Of a DNA stretch of 64,000 bases, positions 1-11,230 are shown one piece after another. Source of the DNA: Hydractinia symbiolongicarpus (lineage: Eukaryota; Cnidaria; Hydrozoa; Anthoathecata; Hydractiniidae); contig NC_079886.1 in the NCBI RefSeq assembly GCF_029227915.1, positions 4,898,001 through 4,962,000 on the forward strand, written 5' to 3'. The notes below the pieces were generated by a model. The model ran no database searches, was not told where the DNA came from, and worked only from the letters and a program-made list of their open reading frames with translations. Each line of letters begins with the position of its first letter. Within the stretch, counting starts at the first letter, position 1. The translations under genes and the position numbers were made by a program.

Positions 1-358
1 AATGTGATAAAAGAGACAATTGGACTCCGAGAGATAACATTCTCCTTAATTTGACATGATTGCTGGAATTCAGCGATTTCACCGGGCGCTGTGATAGCGC
101 TTCATTTAAAAATTTAGATAAATAAGTCATTTTTCATGTGGGACCAATCGCGCTGAAGAAATAGAGAAAGTTTCAAAAGCTACATTTTATTGACTTTCTA
201 ACGGTATCAGTCCGTTTGAGTTACAACGGTTGCGTCACATATTGGTGCCAACATGTATTTAGCGATATTTTTCTAATATTGCTATATTGCATCGCTTTTA
301 GCAGTGAATCGATTGACTGTGGGACTTAATTGAACTGACTTTCGACTTTGAAATTATA
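1..358 (+). repeat. Short monomer variant with 14-bp internal deletion
   Basis: Compared with the next monomer, this copy lacks 14 bp between ccaatc and gcgctgaag. That removes the ccgtta motif and half of the CpG palindrome; it is also 1 bp shorter in the T run just upstream. The same junction (ccaatcgcgctgaag) recurs near 881, 2730 and 53430 and nowhere else that I found. It therefore marks one subfamily that was copied to both ends of the window. Confidence 0.9.
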
Positions 359-443
359 AATGTGATAAAAGAGACAATTGGACTACAAGAGATAACATTC
401 TCCTTAATTTGACATTATTGCTGGAATTCAGCGATTTCACCAG

Positions 444-458
444 GCGCTGTGATAGCGC
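444..458. repeat. Small inverted repeat GCGCTGTGATAGCGC (example copy)
   Basis: The two arms GCGCT and AGCGC are perfectly complementary around a 5-base loop. Many monomers carry this form or a loop variant (GTGGT). Others have lost it: the subfamily with ggcatcgc keeps only a 3-bp stem, and the actttgtgg and ctctgtg forms break one arm. The stem is therefore common but not uniformly conserved, and a structural role is unproven. Confidence 0.7.
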
Positions 459-517
459 TTCATTTAAAAATTTAGATAAATAAGTCATTTTTTGATGTGG
501 GACCAATTTTAGCCGTT

Positions 518-527
518 AGCGCGCGCT
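518..527. repeat. CpG palindrome AGCGCGCGCT (example copy, 10 bp)
   Basis: The ten bases are exactly self-complementary and hold three CpG dinucleotides in an otherwise AT-rich monomer. Subfamilies carry longer forms, up to 14 bp (see 9059-9072), shorter 12-bp forms with ttagcgcgctaa, or broken forms such as agcgtgcgcc and tatcgcgcac. Confidence 0.85.
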
Positions 528-570
528 GAAGAAATAGAGAAAGTTTCAAAAGCTACATTTCCTGGACTTT

Positions 571-613
571 CTAACGGTTTAAGTCCGTTTGAGTTACAAC
601 GGTTGCGTCACAT
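571..613 (+). promoter_or_regulatory. Most conserved monomer box, with repeated YAACGG motifs (example copy)
   Basis: The stretch from ctaacgg to gcgtcacat changes least between monomers; TCCGTTTGAGTTACAA is present from about base 207 to base 63918 with few exceptions. It holds TAACGG (572-577) and CAACGG (598-603). Upstream, CCGTTA (513-518) is the same motif on the other strand. AACGG and CCGTT (573-577 and 585-589) also form a dyad with a 7-base gap. YAACGG is the recognition core known for Myb-domain proteins, and cgtca is a bZIP-like half site. Binding by either is only inference. Confidence 0.45.
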
Positions 614-3600
614 ATTGGTACCAACATTTATTTAGCCATATTTTTCTAATATGACTAGTTTGCATCGCTTTTTACAGTGAAACGATTGACTGTGGGACTT
701 AATTGAACTGATTTTGGACTTTCACATTATAAATGTGATAAATGAGACAATTGGACTTCAAAAAATAACATTCTCCTTAATTTGACTTGATTGCTGGAAT
801 TCAACGATTAGACTGGGTGCTGTGATAGCGCTTTATTTAAAAATTTAGATAAATAAGTCATTTTTCATGTGGGACCAATCGCGCTGAAGAAATAGAGAAA
901 GTTTTAAAAGCTACATTTCATTGACTTTCTAACGGTATCAGTCCGTTTGAGTTACAAATGGTTGCGTCACATATTGGTGCCAACATGTATTTAGCGATAT
1001 TTTTCTAATATTACTATATTGCATCGCTTTTAGCAGTGAAACGATTGACTGTGGGACTTAATTGAACTGACTTTCGACTTTGAAATTATAAATGTGATAA
1101 AAGAGACAATTGGACTGCAAGAGATAACATTCTCCTTAATTTGACATGATTGCTGGAATTCAGCGATTTCACCGGGCGCTGTGATAGCGCTTCATTTAAA
1201 AATTTAGATAAATAAGTCATTTTTTGATGTGGGACCAATCTTAGCCGTTAGCGCGCGTTAAGAAATACAGAAAGTTTCAAAAGCTACATTTCATGGACTT
1301 TCTAACGGTTTAAGTCCGTTTGAGTTACAACGGTTGCGTCACATATTGGTACCAACATTTATTAAGCGATATTTTTCTAATATTACTAGTTTGCATCGCT
1401 TTTTACAGTGAAACGATTGACTGTGGGACTTAATTGAACTGATTTTGGACTTTCACATTACAAATGTGATAAATGAGACAAATGGAATTCAAGAAATAAC
1501 ATTCTCCTTAATTTGACATGATTGCTGGAATTCAACGATTACACTGGGTGCTGTGATAGCGCTTCATTTAAAAATTTAGATAAATAAGTCATTTTTTGAT
1601 GTGGGACCAATCCTAGCCGTTAGCGTGCGCCAAAGAAATGGAGACAGTTTTAAAAACTACATTTCATTGACTTTCTAACGGTATCAGTCCGTTTGAGTTA
1701 CAACGGTTGCGTCACATATTGGTACCAACATTTATTAAGCGATATTTTCCTAATATTACTAGTTTGCATCGCTTTTTACAGTGGAACGATTGACTGTGGG
1801 ACTTAATTGAACTGATTTTGGACTTTCACATTGTAAATGTGATAAATGAGACAAATGGACTTCAAGAAATAACATTCTCCTTAATTTGACATGATTGCTT
1901 GAACTCAGCAGTTGCACTGACTTTGTGGTAGCGCTTTATTTAAAAATTTAGACAAAAAAGTCAATATTTACTGTGGGACCGATCCTAGCTGTTAGCGCGG
2001 TAAAGAAATAGAGACAGTTTCAAAAACTACATTCACTTGAATTTTTAACGGTGTCAGTCCGTTTGAGTTACAACGGTTGGGTCACATTTTCGTACCAACA
2101 TCTATTTAGCGATATTTTTCGGATATTACTAGGTTAAATCGCCTTTAACAATGGAACGATTGACTGTGGGACTTAATTGGACTGATTATGGACTGTGACC
2201 TTGTAAATGTGATAAATGAGACAATTGGACTCCAAGAAATAACATCCTTCTTAAATTGGCATGATTGCCGGAACTCAGTGATTACACTGGGTGCTGTGGC
2301 ATCGCTTCATTTAAAAATGTAGGTAAATAAGTCATTTTTTACTGTGAGACCAATCCTAGTCGTTATCGCGCACTGAAGAAATACAGACAGTTTCAAAAGC
2401 TACATTTCCTGGACTTTCTAACGGTTTAAGTCCGTTTGAGTTACAACGGTTGCGTCACATATTGGTACCAACATTTATTTAGCCATATTTTTCTAATATG
2501 ACTAGTTTGCATCGCTTTTTACAGTGAAACGATTGACTGTGGGACTTAATTGAACTGATTTTGGACTTTCACATTATAAATGTGATAAATGAGATAATTG
2601 GACTTCAAGAAATAACATTCTCCTTACTTTGACATGATTGCTGGAATTCAACGATTACACTGGGTGCTGTGATAGCGCTTCATTTAAAAATTTAGATAAA
2701 AAAGTCATTTTTCATGTGGGACCAATCGCGCTGAAGAAATAGAGAAAGTTTCAAAAGCTACATTTCATTGACTTTCTAACGGTATCAGTCCGTTTGAGTT
2801 ACAACGGTTGCGTCACATATTGATGCCAACATGTATTTAGCGATATTTTTCTAATATTACTATATTGCATCGCTTTTAGCAGTGAAACGATTGACTGTGG
2901 GACTTAATTGAACTGATTTTGGACTTTCACATTATAAATGTGATAAATGAGACAATTGGACTTCAAGAAATAACATTCTCCTTAATTTGACATGATTGCT
3001 GGAATTCAACGATTACACTGGGTGCTGTGATAGCGCTTCATTTAAAAATTTAGATAAATAAGTCATTTTTTGATGTGGGACCAATCCTAACCGTTAGCGT
3101 GCGCCAAAAAAATGGAGACAGTTTCAAAAACTACATTTAATTGACTTTTTAACGGTATCAGTTCGCTGGAGTTACAACGGTTGCGTCACATATTGGTGCC
3201 AACATGTATTTAGCGAAATTTTTCTAATATTGCTATATTGCATCGCTTTTAGCAGTGAAACGATTGACTGTGGGACTTAATTGAACTGACTTTCGACTTT
3301 GAAATTATAAATGTGATAAAAGAGACAATTGGACTACAAGAGATAACATTCTCCTTAATTTGACATGATTGCTGGAATTCAGCGATTTCACCGGGCGCTG
3401 TGATAGCGCTTCACTTAAAAATTTAGATAAATAAGTCATTTTTTGATGTGGGATTAATCTTAGCCGTTAGCGCGCGCTGAAGAAATAGAGAAAGTTTCAA
3501 AAGCTACATTTGATGGACTTTCTAACGGTTTAAGTGCGTTTGAGTTACAACGGTTGCATCACATTTTGGTACCAACATGTATTTAGCGATATGTTTCTGA

Positions 3601-3689
3601 TATTACTAGGTTGCATCGCTATTAACAGTAAAACGATTGACTGTGGGACTTAATTTAACTGATTATAGACTTTGACCTTATAAATGTCA

Positions 3690-6600
3690 TCAATGAGACA
3701 ATTGGACTCCAAGAAATAACATTCTTCTTAATTTGACCTGATTGGTGGAACTCAGCGATTACACTGGGCACTGTGGTAGCACTTCATTTAAAAAAATTTA
3801 GATAAATCAGTTATTTTGTACTGTGGGACAAATCTTAGCCGTTACCACGTACTGAAGAAATAGAGACAGTTTCAAAAACTACATTTCATTGACTTTCTAG
3901 CGGTATCAGTCCCTTTGAGTTACAACGATTGCGTCACATATTCCTTTCAACATGTATTTAACGCTATGTTTCTGATATTACTTGGTTGCATTGCTTTGCA
4001 CTGTGAAACGATTGAATGTGGCACTTAATTGAACTGATTTTAGATTTTGACCTTAGAAATGTCATCAATGAGACAACTGGACCCAACAAATAACGTTCTG
4101 CTTATTTTGAAGTGATTGTTGAAACTCAGCATATACACTGGGCGCTGTGGTAGTGCTCTATTTAAAAATTTAGATAAACATGTCATTTTGTACTGTGGGA
4201 CTAATCCTAGCAGTTAGCACGCGCTGGAGAAAGAGAGACAGTTTCAGAAGCTACATTTCATTGACTTTCTAACAGTATCAGTCCGTTTGAGTTACAACGG
4301 TTGTGTCACATATTCGTACCAACATGAATTTAGCGATATGTTTCTGATATTACTAGGTTGCATCGCTATAACTAGTAAAACGATTGATTGTGGGACTTAA
4401 TTAAACTGATTTTAGACTTTGACCTTGCAAATGTATTCAATAAGAAAATTGGACTCCAAGAAATAACATTCTTCTTAATTTGACCTGATTGGTCGAACTC
4501 AGCGATTACACTGGGCACTGTGGTTGCACTTCATTTAAAAATTTAGATAAATCAGTTATTTTGTACTGTGGGACAAATCTTAGCCGTTAGCACGTACTGA
4601 AGAAATAGAGACAGTTTCAAAAACTACATTTCATTGACTTTCTAACGGTATCAGTCCGTTTGAGTTACAACGGTTGCATCACATTTTGGTACCAACATGT
4701 ATTTAGCGATATGTTTCTGATATTACTTGGTTGCATTGCTTTACACTGTGAAACGATTGAATGTGGCACTTAATTGAACTGATTTTAGATTTTGACCTTA
4801 GAAATGTCATCAATGAGACAACTGGACCCAACAAATAACGTTCTGCTTATTTTGAAGTGATTGTTGAAACTCAGCATATACACTGGGCGCTGTGGTAGTG
4901 CTCTATTTAAAAATTTAGATAAACATGTCATTTTGTACTGTGGGACTAATCCTAGCAGTTAGCACGCGCTGGAGAAAGAGAGACAGTTTCAAAAACTACA
5001 TTTCATTGACTTTCTAACGGTATCAGTCCGTTTGAGTTACAACAGTTGCGACACATATTGGTAACAAAATGAATTTAGCGATATGTTTCTGATATTACTA
5101 GGTTGCATCGCTATAACTAGTAAAACGATTGATTGTGGGACTTAATTAAACTGATTTTAGACTTTGACCTTGCAAATGTATTCAATAAGAAAATTGGACT
5201 CCAAGAAATAACATTCTTCTTAATTTGACCTGATTGGTCGAACTCAGCGATTACACTGGGCACTGTGGTTGCACTTCATTTAAAAATTTAGATAAATCAG
5301 TTATTTTGTACTGTGGGACAAATCTTAGCCGTTAGCACGTACTGAAGAAATAGAGACAGTTTCAAAAACTACATTTCATTGACTTTCTAACGGTATCAGT
5401 CTGTTTGAGTTACAACGGTTGCATCACATTTTGGTACCAACATGTATTTAGCGATATGTTTCTGATATTACTAGGTTGCATCTCTATTAACAGTAAAACG
5501 ATTGACTGTGGGACTTAATTAAACTGATTATAGACTTTGACTTTATAAATGTCATCAATGAGACAATTGGACTCCAAGAAATATAATTCTTCTTAATTTG
5601 ACATGATTGCTTGAACTCAACGATTACACCGGGAGCTGTGACAGCGCGTTATTAAAAAATGCAGATAAATCAGTTATTTTGTACTGTGGGACAAATCTTA
5701 GCCGTTAGCACGTACTAAAGAAATAGAGACAGTTTCAAAAACTACATTTCATTGACTTTCTAACGGTATCAGTCCGTTTGAGTTACAACGGTTGCGACAC
5801 ATATTAGTAACAACATGAATTTAGCGATATGTTTCTGATATTACTAGGTTGCATCGCTATAACCAGTAAATCGATTGATTGTGGGACTTAATTAAACTGA
5901 TTTTAGACTTTGACCTTGCAAATGTATTCAATAAGAAAATTAGACTCCAAGAAATAACATTCTTCTTAATTTGACCTGATTGGTCGAACTCAGCGATTAC
6001 ACTGGGCACTGTGGTTGCACTTCATTTAAAAATTTAGATAAATCAGTTATTTTGTACTGTTGGACAAATCTTAGCCGTTAGCAAGTACTGAAGAAATAGA
6101 GACAGTTTCAAAAACTACATTTCATTGACTTTCTAACGGTATCAGTCTGTTTGAGTTACAACGGTTGCATCACATTTTGGTACCAACATGTATTTAGCGA
6201 TATGTTTCTGATATTACTAGGTTGCATCTCTATTAACAGTAAAACGATTGACTGTGGGACTTAATTAAACTGATTATAGACTTTGACTTTATAAATGTCA
6301 TCAATGAGACAATTGGACTCCAAGAAACAACATTCTTCTTAATTTGACATGATTGCTTGAACACAACGATTACACCGGGAGCTGTGACAGCGCGTTATTA
6401 AAAAATGCAGATAAATCAGTTATTTTGTACTGTGGGACAAATCTTAGCCGTTAGCACGTACTGAAGAAATAGAGACAGTTTCAAAAACTACATTTCATTG
6501 ACTTTCTAACGGTATCAGTCCGTTTGAGTTACAACGGTTGCGACACATATTAGTAACAACATGAATTTAGCGATATGTTTCTGATATTACTAGGTTGCAT

Positions 6601-7260
6601 CGCTATAACCAGTAAATCGATTGATTGCGGGACTTAATTAAACTGATTTTAGACTTTGACCTTGCAAATGTATTCAATAAGAAAATTGGACTCCAAGAAA
6701 TAACATTCTTCTTAATTTGACCTGATTGGTTGAACTCAGCGATTACACTGGGCACTGTGGTTGCACTTCATTTAAAAATTTAGATAAATCAGTTATTTTG
6801 TACTGTTGGACAAATCTTAGCCGTTAGCAAGTACTGAAGAAATAGAGACAGTTTCAAAAACTACATTTCATTGACTTTCTAACGGTAGCAGTCTGTTTGA
6901 GTTACAACGGTTGCATCACATTTTGGTACCAACATGTATTTAGCGATATGTTTCTGATATTACTAGGTTGCATCTCTATTAACAGTAAAACGATTGACTG
7001 TGGGACTTAATTAAACTGATTATAGACTTTGACTTTATAAATGTCATCAATGAGACAATTGGACTCCAAGAAACAACATTCTTCTTAATTTGACATGATT
7101 GCTTGAACTCAACGATTACACCGGGAGCTGTGACAGCGCGTTATTAAAAAATGCAGATAAATCAGTTATTTTGTACTGTGGGACAAATCTTAGCCGTTAG
7201 CACGTACTGAAGAAATAGAGACAGTTTCAAAAACTACGTTTCATTGACTTTCTAACGGTA
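3690..7260 (+). repeat. Dimeric higher-order repeat, 745-746 bp
   Basis: The rare motif atgtattcaataag recurs at 4431, 5176, 5922 and 6668, spacings of 745, 746 and 746 bp, or two monomers. A second marker, cctagcagttagcac, recurs 746 bp apart at 4205 and 4951. A third, gggagctgtgacagcgcg, appears near 5630, 6375 and 7120. The last two or three dimers are the most alike. The pattern stops near 7260, where the expected next copy is replaced by an unrelated variant. Confidence 0.88.
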
Positions 7261-7640
7261 TCAGTCCGTTTGAGTTACAATGGTTGCATCACAATTTGGT
7301 ACCAACATGTATTTAGCGATATGTTTCTGATATTACTAGGTTGCATCGCTATTAACAGTAAAACGATTGACTGTGGCACTTAATTAAACTGATTATAGAC
7401 TTTGACCTTATAAATGTCATCAATGAGACAATTGGACTCCAAGAAATAACATTCTTCTTAATTTGACCTGATTGGTGGAACTCAGCATATACACTGGCGC
7501 TGTGACAGCGCTTTATTAAAAAATGTAGATAAATCAGTTATTTTGTACCGTGAGACAAATCTTAGCCTTTAGCGCGCGCTGAGGAAATGGTAACAGTTTC
7601 AAAAAGTACATTTCATTGACGTTGTACGGTTTCAGTCCGT
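7260..7640 (+). repeat. Unassigned older monomer between HOR blocks
   Basis: About one monomer of the older type separates the dimer array from the pentamer array. It has the rare form ccttt-agcgcgcgctgagg and a shortened gacgttgtacgg. I see nothing else in it. Confidence 0.7.
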
Positions 7641-10328
7641 TTGAGTTACAACGGTTGCGTCACATTTTGGTACCAACATGTATTTAGCGAATTTGTTTCT
7701 GATATTACTAGGTTGCATCGCTATTAACAGTAAAACGATTGACTGTGGGACTTAATTAAACTGGTTATAGACTTTGACCTTACAACTGTCTTCAATGAGA
7801 CACATGGACCCCAAGAAGTAACATTCTTCTTAATTTAACCTGATTGGTGGAACTCAGCGATTACACTGGGCACTGTGGTAGCACTTCATTTAAAAATGTA
7901 GATAAATATGTCATATTTTATTGTGGCACCAATCGTAACCGTTACCGCGCGCTAAAGAAATAGAGACAGTTTCAAAAACTACATTTCATTCACTTTCTAA
8001 CGGTATCAGTCCGTTTGAGTTACAACGGTTGCGTCACATTTTGGTACCAACATGTATTTAGCGATATGTTTCTGATATTACTAGGTTGCATCGCTATTAA
8101 CAGTAAAACGATTGACTGTGGGACTTAATTAAACTGGTTATAGACTTTGACCTTATAAATGTGATAAATGAGACAATTGGACCCCAAGATATAACATTCT
8201 TCTTAATTTGACATGATTGCTGGAACGCAGCGATTGCACTGGGCGCTGTGGTAGCGCTTTATATAAAAATTCAGATAAAAAAGTCATGTTGTACTGTGGA
8301 ACCAATCGTAACCGTTAGTGCGCGCTAAAGAAATAGAGACAGTTTCAAAAACTACATTTCATTTACTTTCTAACGGTATCAGTCCGTTTGAGTTACAACG
8401 ATTGCGTCACATATTTGTTCCAACATGTACTTAGCGATATGTTTCTGATATTACTTGGTTGCATCGCTTTTAACAGTGAGCGATTGACTGTCGGCCTTAA
8501 TTGAAGTGATTTTGGACTTTGAACTTATGGATGTGATAGATCAAACAATTGGACTCCAAGAAACAACATTCTTTTTAATTTGACTTGATTGCGTGAACTC
8601 AACGACTACACTGAGAGCTGTGACAGCGCTTTATTGAAAAATGTAGATAAATCAGTTATTTTGTACTGTGGGACAAATCTTAGCCGTTAACACGTACTGA
8701 GGAAATAAAGGCAGTTTCAAAAACTACATTTCATTGACTTTCTAACAGTATCAGTCCGTTTGAGTTACAACGGTTGAGTCACATTTTCGTACCAACATGT
8801 ATTAACGATATTTTTCTGATATTACCTGGTTGCATCGCTTTTAACAGTGAAACGATTGACTGTGGCACTTAATTGAACTGATATTGGACTTTGACTTTAT
8901 AATTGCCATAAATGAGACAACTGGACTCCAAGAAATAACGTTCTTCTTAATTTGAAATGATTGCTGGAACTCAGCAATTACACTGGGCGCTGTGGTAGCG
9001 CTTTATGTAAAAATTCAGACAAAAAAGTAATGTTGTACTGTGGAACCAATCGTAACCGTTAGCGCGCGCTAAAGAAATAGAGACAGTTTCAAAAACTACA
9101 TTTCATTTACTTTCTAACGGTATCAGTACGTTTGAGTTACAACGATTGCGTCACATATTCGTTCCAACATGTATTTAGCGATATGTTTCTTATATTACTG
9201 GGTTGCATTGCTTTTAACTGTGAAACGATTGACTGTGGCACTTAATTGAACTGATTTTAGATTTTGACCTTATAAATGTCATCAATAAGACAACTGGACC
9301 CCAAGGTATAACGTTCTTCTTAATTTGAAATGATTGCTGAAACTCAGCATATACACTGGGCGCTGTGGTAGCACTTCATTTAAAAATGTAGATAAATAAG
9401 TCATATTTTATTGTGGAACCAATCGTAACCGTTACCGCGCGCTAAAGAAATAGAGACAGTTTCAAAAACTACATTTCATTCACTTTCTAACAATATCAGT
9501 CCGTTTGAATTACAACGGTTGCGTCACATTTTGGTACCAACATGTATTTAGCGATATGTTTCTGATATTACTAGGTTGCATCGCTAGTAACAGTAAAACG
9601 ATTGACTGTGCGACTTAATTAAACTGGTTATAGACTTTGACCTTAGAAATGTCTTCAATGAGACACATGGACTCCACGAAGTAACATTCTTCTTAGTTTA
9701 ACCTGATTGGTGGAACTCAGCGATTACACTGAGCACTGTGGTAGCACTTCATTTAAAAATGTAGATAAATAAGTCATATTTGATTGTGGCACCAATCGTA
9801 ACCGTTACCGCGCGCTAAAGAAATAGAGACAGTTTCAAAAACTACATTTCATTCACTTTCTAACGGTATCAGTCCGTTTGAGTTACAACGGTTGCGTCAC
9901 ATTTTGGTACCGACATGTATTTAGCGATATGTTTCTGATATTACTAGGTTGCATCGCTATTAACAGTAAAACGATTGACTGTGGGACTTAATTAAACTGG
10001 TTATAGACTTTGATCTTATAATTGTTATAAATGAGACAATTGGACCCCAAGATATAACATTCTTCTTAATTTGACATGATTGCTGGAACGCAGCGATTGC
10101 ACTGGGCGCTGTGGTAGCGCTTTATTTAAAAATTCAGATAAAAAAGTCATGGTGTACTGTGGAACCAATCGTAACCGTTAGCGCGCGCTAAAGAAATAGA
10201 GACAGTTTTAAAAACTACATTTCATTTACTTTCTAACGGTATCAGTCCGTTTGAGTTACAACGATTGCGTCACATATTTGTTCCAACATGTACTTAGCGA
10301 TATGTTTCTGATATTACTTGGTTGCATT
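7640..10328 (+). repeat. Pentameric higher-order repeat, 1863 bp, about 1.4 copies
   Basis: Landmarks recur 1863 bp apart: accccaagatataac at 8181 and 10044, and ttgtggcaccaatcgtaacc at 7921 and 9784. Similarity runs from about 7640-8465 to 9503-10328. At the end the copies part: ttaacagtgagcgattg in one, ttaactgtgaaacgattg in the other. Confidence 0.82.
9059..9072. repeat. 14-bp perfect CpG palindrome TTAGCGCGCGCTAA
   Basis: This is the longest self-complementary version of the monomer's CpG core. It occurs in the older block wherever the copy reads ccgttagcgcgcgctaaag, for example here and near 12785. The related cgttagcgcgctaaag copies give a 12-bp perfect palindrome. Confidence 0.85.
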
Positions 10329-11230
10329 GCCTTTAACTGTGAAACGATTGACTGTGGCACTTAATTGAACTGATTTTAGATGTTGACCTTATAAATGTCA
10401 TCAATAAGACAACTGGACCCCAAGGTATAACGTTCTTCTTAATTTGAAATGATTGCTGAAACTCAGCATATACACTGGGCGCTGTGGTAGTGCTCCATTT
10501 AAAAATTTAGATAAGTAAGACATTTTGTACTGTGGGACTAATCCTAGCAGTTAGCACGCGCTAAAGAAATAGAGACAGTTTCAAAAAGTACATGTCATTG
10601 ACTTTCTAACGGTATCAGTCCGTTTGAGTTACAAAGGTTGCGTCACATATTGGTAATAACATGTATTTAGCGATATGTTTCTGATATTACTAGGTTGCAT
10701 CGCTATTAACAGTAAAACGATTGATTGTGGGAGTTAAGTAAACTGACTTTAGACTTTGACCTTACAAATGTCTTCAATGAGACAATTGGACTCCAAGAAG
10801 TATCATTCTTCTTAATTTGACCTGATTGGTGGAACTCAGCGATTACACTGGGCAGTGTGGTAGCACTTCATTTAAAAATGTAGATAAATAAGTCATATTT
10901 TATTGTGCCACCAATCCTAGCCGATAGCTGGCGCTGAAGAAATAGAGACAGTTTCAAAAGCTACATTTTATTGACTTTGTACGGTTTCAGTCCGTTTGAG
11001 TTACAACGGTTGCGTCACATATTCGTACCAACATGTAATTAGCGATATGTTTCTGATATTACTAGGTTGCATCGCTATTAACAGTAAAACGATTGACTGT
11101 GGGACTTAATTAAACTGGTTATAGACTTTGACCTTATATATGTGATAAATAAGACAATTGGACCCCAAGATATAACATTCTTCTTAAGTTGACATGATTG
11201 CTGGAACTCAGCCATTGCACTGGGCGCTGT
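10328..11230 (+). repeat. Older monomers without clear HOR
   Basis: Two to three monomers of the older type. They share pieces with both neighbouring HOR blocks, such as accccaagatataac near 11160, but I could not fit them to one repeat unit. No gene or insertion is visible. Confidence 0.65.

Larger units (their letters stand above)
359..731 (+). repeat. Representative full-length monomer (373 bp)
   Basis: This copy shows the full monomer plan. In order it has: a 5' part with aatgtgataaaagagacaat; the small inverted repeat at 444-458; an AT-rich tract at about 460-492; the tgtgggaccaat motif at 496-507; a CpG palindrome at 518-527; the conserved YAACGG box at 571-613; an AT-rich stretch at about 628-655; and the cgattgactgtgggactt motif at about 683-700. 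The phase is arbitrary; I start each monomer at aatgtg because that motif is easy to follow. Confidence 0.9.
1..3540 (+). repeat. Left flank of younger-type monomers
   Basis: These monomers carry gatatttttctaatatt and alternate between short (358-359 bp) and long (372-373 bp) forms over the first 1.4 kb, giving a rough dimer of about 732 bp. One monomer starting at 1836 belongs to the subfamily with gtcaatatttactgtggg and ggttgggtcacattttcg. The younger type stops at about 3540, where copies switch to the gatatgtttctgatatt form. No gene is visible. Confidence 0.8.
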
